Shown: positions 1 through 6,301 of the stretch, piece by piece
Layout of the letters: each line of letters begins with the position of its first letter
Numbering within the stretch: the stretch's first letter is position 1
Origin: an uncultured Corynebacterium sp.
Lineage (GTDB): Bacteria > Actinomycetota > Actinomycetes > Mycobacteriales > Mycobacteriaceae
DNA: 7,056 bases
NCBI RefSeq assembly: GCF_943914015.1
Contig: NZ_CALUAK010000122.1
Location: 1 to 7,056 of the forward strand
Direction of reading: 5' to 3'
Notes under the pieces: generated by a model
The model's input: the letters and a program-made list of their open reading frames with translations, nothing else
Database searches by the model: none
Told to the model about the DNA's origin: nothing
Position numbers and translations under genes: made by a program

Positions 1-206
1 GGCTGATCCCGCAGGCGCTGCAGCACGCCCGCCGAGGCAGCAGGATCATCAACCAAAACATCGTGCTGTCTCTGGCCATCATCATCGTGTTGATGCCGCT
101 GGCGATCAGCGGCGTGCTGGGCCTGGCCGCCGTGGTGTTGGTTCACGAGGTAGCCGAAGTCATCGTGATCTTGAACGGCCTGCGGGCCGCGCAAGCGAAG
201 CGCTGA
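1..206 (+). CDS. Heavy-metal-translocating P-type ATPase, C-terminal end (partial)
   Basis: Only the last 67 codons are visible, in the frame starting at base 3 and ending at TGA 204-206. The translation has the typical tail of P1B-type (CadA/ZntA/CtpA-like) metal pumps: a basic RR...RIINQN segment leading into the last two hydrophobic helices (NIVLSLAIIIVLMPLA, then a glycine- and valine-rich helix), and an HEVAEVIVILNGLR end. In the family the His-Glu followed by an Asn-Gly/Ser-Leu-Arg end closes the last membrane helix. It should pump a soft or divalent metal ion across the cytoplasmic membrane at the cost of ATP. The metal-determining CPC-type motif and the phosphorylated DKTGT lie outside the window, so the substrate is unknown. 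The gene converges on an ArsO-like flavoprotein, which suggests, without proof, a metal or metalloid resistance neighbourhood. Confidence 0.85.
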   Translation, partial: LIPQALQHARRGSRIINQNIVLSLAIIIVLMPLAISGVLGLAAVVLVHEVAEVIVILNGLRAAQAKR

Positions 207-284
207 GCCACACTTTCGCCCAGCGCGCTGGCTCTCCAACGCGGATCTTGGAACGATCGAGCTGATCAGGAACCAAGCGTCATC
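207..284. other. Convergent intergenic gap with GC palindrome
   Basis: The 78 bases between two convergent stop codons contain a perfect 12-base palindrome, CCAGCGCGCTGG, at 220-231. A longer pairing is possible between GAGCCA (205-210) and TGGCTC (229-234). Either could fold as a hairpin and slow transcription from both sides. There is no following T run on either strand, so a classical intrinsic terminator is not supported. In GC-rich DNA such palindromes are also common by chance. Confidence 0.25.
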
Positions 285-1265
285 TCAAAACTTTTGATGC
301 CGAGCTTCATCGACACGGCCCGCGACTACCTGGGCAGTGTGTTTGGCAAAGGGCCCCACCCCCATCAGCGTTGCCGAGCCGTCGCCGGTCCAGTTGCCGT
401 AACCGACTAGATGCAGATTCTCCACTTCAGGTTCGCGGCCGCGCATGAGGTGGCGGAATGGGCCGAGGGCCGGACGGAAACCGGTGCACCAGATCAAGTG
501 GTCGTGGTCGAGCTCGCTCAAGCTGTCGAAGATGGCGGTAGCGGTGAGCTGACCGGAGTTGCGGAGCTCACGTAGATGAGGAAGTGCGACAATGTCCCCG
601 AGGTTCCGGCCGGAATCGGCGCCGAGAATCCGGCGGCGGCTGCTGAGAAAGAGATCGCGGCCGTCGACGTCATTGGGCATCCAACGCGGCTCCTCACGCG
701 TGAACCATGTGACCTCCGACGTCCCAATGAGGTCTGCGGCGATCTGGGCACCCGACTTGGCCGCACCGACCACCGCGACCTTCGCGCCGCGAAACGGTTC
801 GGGACCGGGGTAAGTGGACGAGTGCCACTGGCGTCCGTGGAAGGTGCCGGGATAGTGGGGCACGAAGGGCGCGGACCACGTGCCTGTGGCCGCGATAACG
901 TGTTCCGCTGTGAATTGACCGGCGCTGGTATCTAGGGAGAACATCCCTTCCTCGTGGGACACGCTGTGGACGTGCACTGGGCGCCTAACCGGGAGGTCGT
1001 ACCGGTGTTCGTAACCTTCCAGATAGTCGATGACATGGCTTGCTGGCGGGTACCCCGGGTACCGCGGCATAGGCCAGCCGGGGAGATTGGCGAACCCTGC
1101 GGCCGAGAAAAGTGTCAGTGAAGGCCACGTATGCAACCATGCGCCGCCGGGTTCTTCCTGGTTGTCCAGTACCAGAAAATCCACTTTGAAGCGCCGCAGA
1201 TAATAGGCCGTGGCTAAACCGGACTGGCCACCACCGACGACAATGGCAGTGTGGTGCTCAGTCAT
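285..1265 (-). CDS. ArsO-like flavin-dependent monooxygenase (NAD(P)H/FAD oxidoreductase)
   Basis: A 326-residue two-dinucleotide-domain flavoprotein. The N-terminal FAD-binding GGGQSG is at residues 11-16, with acidic D34 at the end of the second strand. PGGAW (39-43) and a SLTLFSAA..NLPGWPMP stretch (49-67) resemble the ArsO group found in arsenic-resistance loci. FHGRQWH (142-148) matches the FxGxxxH signature of flavin-containing monooxygenases, GAAKSG (167-172) is the NAD(P)H-binding motif, and ATGTW (126-130) is the usual linker. It should be a soluble NAD(P)H-dependent oxygenase; the substrate cannot be read from sequence and an arsenic role is inference. The ATG at 1265 was chosen because the FAD motif begins a few residues later. 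A longer reading frame to 1355 adds a basic, low-complexity extension with no family character. No strong Shine-Dalgarno precedes this ATG, and it overlaps a small upstream ORF by 8 bases, so translational coupling is possible. Confidence 0.85.
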   Translation of the reverse strand: MTEHHTAIVVGGGQSGLATAYYLRRFKVDFLVLDNQEEPGGAWLHTWPSLTLFSAAGFANLPGWPMPRYPGYPPASHVIDYLEGYEHRYDLPVRRPVHVHSVSHEEGMFSLDTSAGQFTAEHVIAATGTWSAPFVPHYPGTFHGRQWHSSTYPGPEPFRGAKVAVVGAAKSGAQIAADLIGTSEVTWFTREEPRWMPNDVDGRDLFLSSRRRILGADSGRNLGDIVALPHLRELRNSGQLTATAIFDSLSELDHDHLIWCTGFRPALGPFRHLMRGREPEVENLHLVGYGNWTGDGSATLMGVGPFAKHTAQVVAGRVDEARHQKF

Positions 1266-1383
1266 TGGAGAGCACCGCCATTGCACCCACGGGGACCTCA
1301 AGCGCCGCCTGCCGGTGATTCGGGCGCTGGCCACCGCACGCAAACGCGACAACACCTGCGACGGCCAAAATCACCGCCACCAT
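1258..1383 (-). CDS. Possible small membrane protein or lipoprotein ORF (doubtful)
   Basis: A 41-codon ORF from ATG 1383 to TGA 1258-1260, with an in-frame TTG at 1395 and an ATG at 1497 as other possible starts. It reads as a short signal-like hydrophobic segment (MVAVILAVAGVVAFACGG), preceded by basic residues if the TTG start is used, then a polar tail of about 25 residues. AFAC-G could be a poor lipobox. The stop overlaps the ArsO-like start by 8 bases, an arrangement often seen in coupled genes, and the ArsO-like gene lacks an obvious ribosome site of its own. Against it: very short length, no family I recognise, no clear Shine-Dalgarno. It could equally be a chance ORF in a GC-rich leader. 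The stretch 1384-1541 upstream shows nothing else I can support; a TTGACT-like box on the minus strand at 1550-1555 has no good -10 partner. Confidence 0.25.
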   Translation of the reverse strand: MVAVILAVAGVVAFACGGQRPNHRQAALEVPVGAMAVLSND

Positions 1384-1541
1384 TCTGATGGACAAGCGCT
1401 TCGTGCCCGCGACTTTAGTCAGCGTCCCCGCAAAACTACAGAACCGCAACACTCTCCTCGGGGCCGGCTGCAGCCGACTACCCGCTTTCCCATGCATGGT
1501 CTCTCGATAGCCTAACCACCGTGGAACGCAGCTACAGGTAG

Positions 1542-1616
1542 GTGCACATAGTCAACCCCGTCATCCGGAACGAGGCTACGGTTCGATCTCACGGAGCCGG
1601 TTAATCGGCCACCGGA
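1542..1616 (+). other. Apparent lost 5' coding end of the glycolipid-binding gene
   Basis: Read in the same frame as the downstream gene, this stretch gives EATVRSHGAG, then TAA at 1602-1604, then SATG running directly into the VQNG of the annotated start. A short x-SATGVQ-type motif before the YRxxW strand is what I remember of the N-terminus of the glycolipid-binding (former DUF1089) family. The coding homology therefore seems to begin upstream of the first usable start and to be cut by the TAA. An in-frame TAG at 1539-1541 lies just before a GTG at 1542, which would be the nearest upstream start candidate. Confidence 0.45.
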
Positions 1617-2111
1617 GTGCAAAACGGAGAGGGTTACCGGGCAACCTGGGCACTAGAGGCCACGGAGAACTGGGTGACCCAAAATGTGACGGTGAACGTT
1701 GAAGGCGATGGTTGGGAGCGGAGCCTCAGACTCGTCAGGTCCGAGCAGGACGTATGGTCGTCGCAGACCAAAGAAGAGGGCACCCAGCCAACAGATCTGC
1801 CCTCCCCGGGAATTGCTCGTTCAGCAGACCTGGAAGACGCGCTGGATTATGAACTCGGCCTTTGCCCGCTCACGAACACGATGCCCCTTCGCCGCTTGGG
1901 GCTTTTGGAAGCTCAGGTTCCTAAGACGCAACTCATCATGTCCTGGATTGATATGCCATCGCTAGAAGTGATCGCTTCGGACCAGTACGACAGCTCAATC
2001 GACTCTAAGACAGTGCGCTACGCAAGCGGAACACGTGGAGTCGACATCGAATTAGAAATGGACCGCGACGGAGCGGTCGTACATTACCCCGATCTCGCCC
2101 AGCGCGTCTGA
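1617..2111 (+). CDS. Putative glycolipid-binding protein (former DUF1089), probably 5'-truncated
   Basis: The 164-codon frame has the features of the putative glycolipid-binding family (Pfam Glycolipid_bind): YRATWALE...WVT early, GDGWERSL.L.R in the first third, the hallmark LCPLTNTMPLRRL at about residues 92-104, and a YPDLAQRV end where the family has a YPxLxRR-like C-terminus. Members are soluble beta-rich proteins of about 180-200 residues; the molecular role is poorly known and glycolipid binding is a family label rather than a shown activity. The first usable start after the last in-frame stop is GTG 1617. GGAG sits directly against it with no spacer, so it is a poor initiation site, and family-like sequence continues upstream across a TAA at 1602. 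It is most likely a decaying gene whose truncated product may or may not be made. The C-terminus is complete. Confidence 0.7.
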   Translation: MQNGEGYRATWALEATENWVTQNVTVNVEGDGWERSLRLVRSEQDVWSSQTKEEGTQPTDLPSPGIARSADLEDALDYELGLCPLTNTMPLRRLGLLEAQVPKTQLIMSWIDMPSLEVIASDQYDSSIDSKTVRYASGTRGVDIELEMDRDGAVVHYPDLAQRV

Positions 2112-2144
2112 TTCAGGCGGCTCCGCTCAGGAACACCTCGGGTT

Positions 2145-2149
2145 AGGGG
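2145..2149 (+). promoter_or_regulatory. Ribosome binding site of the DUF488 gene
   Basis: AGGGG lies 4 bases before GTG 2154 and 13 bases before ATG 2163. The spacing is slightly short for the GTG and long for the ATG, so the site does not firmly decide the start; GTG is marginally preferred. Confidence 0.45.
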
Positions 2150-2153
2150 TACG

Positions 2154-2705
2154 GTGGCACCCATGCGCATCTTCACCATCGGCCACTCCAACCTCGAATT
2201 TGACGAGTTCGCGCGAATACTTCAGGCAGCCGGGGCCGCGGCAGTCGTCGATGTGCGCAAGCTGACCGGTTCACGGAAGTACCCGTGGTTCAACGACGAC
2301 GCCCTCACCCAGCACCTCCCCGAGCACGGCATCGACTACATGAAGAACGAGGGTCTGGCGGGGCGGCGCAACGTATCCAAGACGATCCCGTTCGAAGTCA
2401 ACGCCAACTGGCAAAACCGCAGCTTCCACAACTACGCCGACCACGCCCTGGGTGAAGAATTCTCAACAGCATTGGAGAAACTGCGCCAGCACGCCGCTCA
2501 CACGCCGACCGCCATCATGTGTTCCGAGGCGGTGTGGTGGCGCTGCCACCGCCGCATCATCGCCGATCACCTCCTCGCCCACGGGGACGAGGTGGAGCAC
2601 GTGATGGGGTTGGGGGCCAAAGGTGCGTCGATACGCAAAGCAACGCTTAACGACGGCGCCGTGGTCGGCGACGACCTCCTCGTGCGCTACCCCGCGCGGG
2701 AGTAG
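2154..2705 (+). CDS. DUF488 domain-containing protein
   Basis: An intact 183-residue protein of the DUF488 family. The landmarks are in order: FTIGHSN (residues 7-13), VDVRKLTGSR (32-41), then PWFN, a GIDYMKNEGLAGRR loop, and near the C-terminus the CSEAVWWRCHRR motif followed by IIADHLL. The family fold is a small alpha/beta domain. The conserved TIGHS, DVR..SR and C-E-x-CHR motifs suggest a catalytic or metal-binding site, but no reaction is established. GTG 2154 gives MAPMRIF and ATG 2163 gives MRIF; both fit the family. The gene starts 42 bases after the glycolipid-binding stop, so it may share that transcript, and its stop is only 3 bases from the stop of the convergent SCO1664 gene. Confidence 0.85.
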   Translation: MAPMRIFTIGHSNLEFDEFARILQAAGAAAVVDVRKLTGSRKYPWFNDDALTQHLPEHGIDYMKNEGLAGRRNVSKTIPFEVNANWQNRSFHNYADHALGEEFSTALEKLRQHAAHTPTAIMCSEAVWWRCHRRIIADHLLAHGDEVEHVMGLGAKGASIRKATLNDGAVVGDDLLVRYPARE

Positions 2706-2708
2706 CGC

Positions 2709-3443
2709 CTACACCAGCGGCCAAGGGTAAGGAAACTCTGACTGGAGCTGCGGCAGCCACGGCAGGCGCACGATGCGTAAGGCGCGCGATCCCAACGCCG
2801 CCACCTCTTCCGGCGCCAGCAACGCCGCCACGCCTTCCGGAACCTCGTCGACGAGCGGCTCCACCGCATCCACCAGCTCGGATGGGATCGGCTCGTGCGC
2901 GAAGTCCCAGATCACGGTGCGCAACTTCGGATCATGATGAAAGCACAGTCCCTGGTCGATGCCCCACACGTGGTCAACGCGGTTCGCGTTTTGCGAGCGT
3001 GCGAGCAAAACGTGGCCCGATTTACGGTCCGTGTTATTCACCAATAGGTCGAAGACGGCCATGCACAGTAACTGGGGATGCAGGTCGGGGCGAGTCTCGT
3101 ACAGCGGGAAATAGTGGGAGCCGTCGTTGTCCACGTAGTACTGCAACGACCCGACACCGAGCGGGCCCACCTCGCGCACCACCGTGGGTGGCACGATGTC
3201 CCAGCCCAGACACTCGCTGAGCAGGTACGCAGCCCGCTCGCGCCGCCACAGCCCCGCCGGGAAATCGTGGAGGTAACGCTCCCCCGCCTCAGGCTTGAAG
3301 ATGCCCCAGCAGTAGTCCTCTCGGCCACCGTCGCGAGCAAGCGTGAGGTCCACAACCACCGTGAGGTTCGAGGACTCCGCGAGCTGGCCTACGAAACCGA
3401 CCTCGCCGTGTTGAAGCAATTCAAGCAGCTCATTCGCGGTCAC
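2709..3443 (-). CDS. SCO1664-family protein (PI3/PI4-kinase-like fold)
   Basis: An intact 244-residue member of the SCO1664 family, named for the Streptomyces coelicolor protein and distantly related to phosphatidylinositol 3/4-kinases. Visible landmarks are FKPEAGE (residues 49-55, lysine in the nucleotide-binding region), DFPAGLWRRERAAYLLSE, GWDIVPPTVVRE, the catalytic-loop-like DLLVNNTDRKSGH (132-144), GIDQGLCFH (161-169, in the place of the metal-binding DFG-like motif) and KLRTVIWDF. The protein ends in PWPLV, a typical close. The substrate is unknown; a small-molecule or protein kinase is possible. GTG 3443 is chosen because GGAG stands 8 bases upstream. The start overlaps the stop of the upstream histidine phosphatase remnant as GTGA, so the two once formed a coupled operon. 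That partner is now broken, so expression must depend on the remnant or on a new promoter. Confidence 0.88.
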   Translation of the reverse strand: MTANELLELLQHGEVGFVGQLAESSNLTVVVDLTLARDGGREDYCWGIFKPEAGERYLHDFPAGLWRRERAAYLLSECLGWDIVPPTVVREVGPLGVGSLQYYVDNDGSHYFPLYETRPDLHPQLLCMAVFDLLVNNTDRKSGHVLLARSQNANRVDHVWGIDQGLCFHHDPKLRTVIWDFAHEPIPSELVDAVEPLVDEVPEGVAALLAPEEVAALGSRALRIVRLPWLPQLQSEFPYPWPLV

Positions 3444-3700
3444 AGCTCAAGCTCCGACACCGAGCACGGTTCCGCCGGGATTTGCTGGAACGCGCCCCAA
3501 CCTCAGCCCGTGGAATGCGCCAACGCTGCCTTGATCGGGTCGGCGTGGGTGAAGCAGGTCACGGCCTCGCCCGGGTGCCGCGCCGCGATCGTGCGCACGC
3601 AACCTACTACGCGGTGTTGCATCTCCACGAACGACTCACCGCCAGGGAAGCGGAACTCCCCGGGCCGCCTCTACACGACCTGCCACTCGGTTTTGGCCAT
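3440..3700 (-). pseudogene. Histidine phosphatase family protein, C-terminal remnant with two in-frame stops
   Basis: One reading frame from 3700 down to TGA 3440-3442 gives AKTEWQVV, TAG (3671-3673), RRPGEFRFPGGESFVEMQHR, an arginine-containing helix, GEAVTCFTHADPIKAALAH, TGA (3503-3505), then GWGAFQQIPAEPCSVSELEL. This is the C-terminal half of the MSMEG_4193/Rv2135c type of histidine phosphatase (phosphoglycerate mutase-like). FPGGESF and the second catalytic histidine (THADPIKA, usually SHGDxIKA) are recognisable. The N-terminal catalytic RHG half is missing. Upstream of 3700 the frame gives TGG and a stop and joins the start of the divergent ATPase homology. The TAG after VV probably replaced a glutamine (CAG to TAG), since VQ is usual there. 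With half the protein gone and two stops it cannot work. The final TGA overlaps the SCO1664 GTG by 4 bases. Confidence 0.8.
3452..3455 (-). promoter_or_regulatory. Ribosome binding site of the SCO1664-family gene
   Basis: On the minus strand GGAG is followed by 8 bases and then GTG 3443. It lies inside the 3' end of the phosphatase remnant and supports the GTG as the true start. Confidence 0.6.
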
Positions 3701-3706
3701 CCATCA
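3697..3706. other. Deletion or rearrangement junction joining two 5'-truncated genes
   Basis: Homology to the phosphatase (minus strand) and to the MoxR-like ATPase (plus strand) both stop here, back to back. No start codon exists for the ATPase frame between the in-frame stop at 3550-3552 and GTG 3751, although family-like ITTLGALKAAGY is encoded from 3703. No intergenic DNA, promoter or either N-terminus remains. I see no insertion sequence end or target duplication at the point. Confidence 0.65.
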
Positions 3707-5066
3707 CCACCCTCGGCGCGCTCAAGGCCGCCGGCTACACCTACAAGACCGTGCGCGAAGAGATGCGCGACAACCTAATCGCCATACCGCGCGCCGGCGA
3801 AAACCCGTGGCCCGGCCTCCACGGCCTCGAGCACACCGTGTTGCCGCAGGTCGAGCGCGCCATCATCGCCGGCCACGACATCGTGCTGCTCGGCGAGCGC
3901 GGCCAGGGCAAGACCCGCCTGCTTCGGACGCTTCCTTTGCTTCTCGACGCCTTTGTGCCCGCCGTCGAAGGATCCGAGCTGCGCGAACACCCCCTGAACC
4001 CGCTGACGAACGCCACGAAGCGCCGCGTCGAGGATGAGGGAGACGCGCTGCCCATTGTCTGGATCCCGCGCGAGGCCCGCTACTCCGAGAAGCTGGCCAC
4101 CCCGGACACCTCCGTGGCGGATCTGATCGGCGACGTGGACCCGATGCGCGTGGCCGAGGGCCGCCGCCTGGGCGCCCCAGAGACCATCCACTACGGCCTC
4201 ATCTCGCGCTCCAACCGCGACATCGTGGCCATCAACGAGCTGCCGGACCTGGCCGAGCGCATCCAGGTGGCCATGCTCAACGTAATGGAGGAAGCCGACA
4301 TCCAGATCCGCGGCCACATGCTGCGCCTGCCGCTGGACGTGCTGGTCGTGGCGTCGGCGAACCCGGAGGACTACACGAACCGCGGGCGCATCATCACCCC
4401 GCTCAAGGACCGCTTCGGCGCTGAGATCCGCACCCACTACCTCGTCGAGTTGGACGACGAGATTCGCGTCATCGAGCAGGAATCACAGCTCACGGCCTAT
4501 GTTCCGCAAACCATTATGGAAGCCCTCGCCCGGTTCACCCGCGCGCTGCGCGAATCCGACGCGGTGAACCAGCGTGCCGGTGTCTCGGCGCGCTTCGCCG
4601 TCGCCGGCGCCGAGACAGTCGCGGCCTCCGCTGCCCGCCGTGCCGCCATTACCGGGGAGGACCCGGTCGCGCGCTTCGTGGACCTGGAGGCCGCCGTCGA
4701 TGTGCTCGGCGGCAAGGTGGAGTTCGAGCACGGCGAGGAAGGCCGCGAGTGGGACATCCTCGAGTACCTGCTGCGCAACTCCGTGGCTCAGACTCTTCGC
4801 CCCCGGATCAAGGAATCGACTTCACCCCGCTGATCGAGGCGCTCGACGGCTCCACCTTCATCACCACTGGAGAAAACATTACGGCGGCAGAATTCCTCAA
4901 CCGCCTGCCCCAGCTCGAAGGCACGCTTTACGGAGACATTGCTTCGACATTCAACGCCGAGAGCGAGGGCGAGCGCGCTAGTGCCATCGAGCTCGCGGTG
5001 GAGGCACTCCACCTCACCCAAAAGATTTCGAAGGACTCTGGCGAAGGTGAGAGCATCTATGGCTAA
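3703..5066 (+). pseudogene. MoxR-type AAA+ ATPase (Mg-chelatase I-like), 5'-truncated and frameshifted
   Basis: Homologous in type to mycobacterial Rv0958: an AAA+ ATPase acting with the vWA protein encoded next, like other MoxR-vWA chaperone pairs. Family sequence starts at ITTLGALKAAGY (3703) but has no start codon; the first in-frame start is GTG 3751, about 16 residues into the homology. Walker A is GERGQGKT (3892-3915), the Walker B-like IVAINE is at 4222-4239, and the sensor-1 ASANPEDYTNRGR with PLKDRFG follows from about 4351. The frame from 3751 ends at a TGA at 4831-4833 after KESTSPR. In the next frame family sequence resumes as GIDFTPLIEALDG and runs to TAA 5064-5066. One base, probably a G in AAG-GGA, is missing at 4810-4813. 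The repaired protein would be about 455 residues, as expected for the family. A 360-residue product (3751-4833) with the whole ATPase core could still be made, but without the C-terminal domain and with no promoter visible. Confidence 0.8.
4810..4813 (+). other. One-base frame break in the ATPase gene
   Basis: Upstream frame reads RPRIK then nonsense; the frame beginning at 4812 reads GIDFTPLIEA. Adding one G to AAGGAATC restores a continuous protein. It may be a true deletion or a short-run read error. Confidence 0.65.
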
Positions 5067-5241
5067 GCAACACAGGTACCGCAGGTACACCCCGAGCCCG
5101 GATCCGCTCGCCCCACCGCCCGACCTGACCAAGGCGGTGCGCGCCATTGCCGACGACGTCATGTACGGCTACTCCACCGAGCAGGCCATGCGCGAGTATC
5201 TGCACCGCGAGGGCTACGACGACTTCCTGCGCCAAATCGCG

Positions 5242-5244
5242 TAG
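5242..5244 (+). other. In-frame amber codon in the vWA gene
   Basis: The TAG follows residue 61 and is followed in the same frame by RRQELLHKTNLGGTLQEAKK, a normal continuation of the family. It therefore interrupts one gene rather than ending a separate small one. Confidence 0.7.
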
Positions 5245-6200
5245 CGCCGCCAGGAGCTGCTGCACAAGACCAACCTCGGGGGCACGCTCCAGGAAGCAAA
5301 GAAGCTTCTCGACGAAGCGGTGCTCGCCGAACGCGGCCGACTCGCCCGCGACGTGGACATGGACGATCTCGACCGCACAATGCGGGCGATGGCATTCGAC
5401 AACCTGCCCGTCTCCCCCGCGGCGGCGGTGACCGAACTGAACGGCTACGACTGGGCTTCCTCCGAAGCGCGCGACAAGTACCAGGAGATCAAAAACCTCA
5501 TCGGCCGCGAACTCTTAGACCAGCGCTTCGCCAGCATGAAAGAGGAACTGGAGGGTGCCACCGATGAAGATCGCGCATCCGTCGCCGAGATGCTTCACGA
5601 TCTCAACGTGCTGTTGGGCAAGCATCGCGCCGGCATGGCCACGGAGCAAGACTTTCAGGATTTCATGGCCAAGCACAGGGATCAGTTTCCGGAGAACCCC
5701 CGCAACATCGAGGAGTTGGTGGAGCTACTTGCGCAGCGATCGGCGGCAGCCCGGCGCTTGCTCAAGTCCATGACTCCCGAGCAGCGCGCCGAGCTCATGC
5801 AGCTCGCGGCCGAGGCCTTCGGCTCGGAGGAGCTGATGAACCTCGTTGGCAAGCTGGATGCGAACCTGCGCAGCATCCGCCCCGACCTGGACTGGACTGG
5901 GTCCGAATCATTCGACGGCGACGGGACATCGGGCGGCATGGGCCTCGGCGAAGCCACCCGCGCGATGCGCGACCTCGGGGGCCTCGACGAGCTCGCTGCC
6001 ACCCTCGGAGGTGAACGCCCCGGAGACATTGACTTGTACGAGGTCGCCGACCTCTTAGGCACTGACACCGCCACCAGCGCTAAACATCTGCGCGACTTGG
6101 AGAAAGCGTTGCGCGACTCCGAATTGCTAACCAAGAGCGAGTCCGGATCGCTGCAGCTGTCCCCGAAAGCGCTGCGCATGCTGGGCAAGGAGCTGTTGAA

Positions 6201-6206
6201 GGGCGC
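6201..6206 (+). other. First one-base frame break in the vWA gene
   Basis: Up to 6201 the frame reads MLGKELLKG. From 6204 the next frame reads RDPQLSRGQHDSRLAG and continues to TGGTRPWEFGD, the expected linker. Doubling one C in GGGCGCGAC restores continuity. Confidence 0.6.
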
Positions 6207-6296
6207 GACCCCCAGTTATCCCGCGGCCAGCACGATTCCCGCCTCGCCGGTCAGCAGGGCGAACCCACCGGCGGCACCCGCCCTTGGGAGTTCGGC

Positions 6297-6301
6297 GACA
6301 G
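6297..6301 (+). other. Second one-base frame break in the vWA gene
   Basis: The frame with PWEFGD ends at 6299, and AWDTTQTITNAL, the lead into the vWA domain, continues in the third frame. Adding one C to GACAGGCG gives GD-QAWDTTQ. Confidence 0.6.

Noticed and set aside
220..231. Palindrome CCAGCGCGCTGG as an operator or recombination site
   Set aside because: It lies between convergent gene ends, is made only of GC-rich self-complementary sequence, and has no second copy in the window that I could find.
2508..2560. Tryptophan pair within the DUF488 cysteine-histidine motif as an unusual variant
   Set aside because: The CxEAVWWRCHR form is, as far as I recall, common in one DUF488 branch, so it is not odd.
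3078..4037. Long open frame of 319 codons on the plus strand across the SCO1664 gene, phosphatase remnant and ATPase start
   Set aside because: Its translation is arginine- and proline-rich with no family character. It is antisense to two recognisable proteins and out of frame with the ATPase; GC-rich third positions keep it open.
3775..4437. 220-codon minus-strand frame opposite the ATPase
   Set aside because: It mirrors the conserved AAA+ core in another frame and has no recognisable motif.
3440..5244. Stop-codon readthrough or genetic recoding as the reason for internal stops
   Set aside because: TAG and TGA both occur inside frames here and TAA in the glycolipid-binding gene, while the same codons end intact neighbours normally. 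No selenocysteine-type hairpin or tRNA is seen.
4810..6301. Programmed ribosomal frameshifting in the ATPase and vWA genes
   Set aside because: No slippery heptamer or strong downstream structure was seen at any of the three sites, and three programmed shifts together with a stop and a missing start would be extraordinary.
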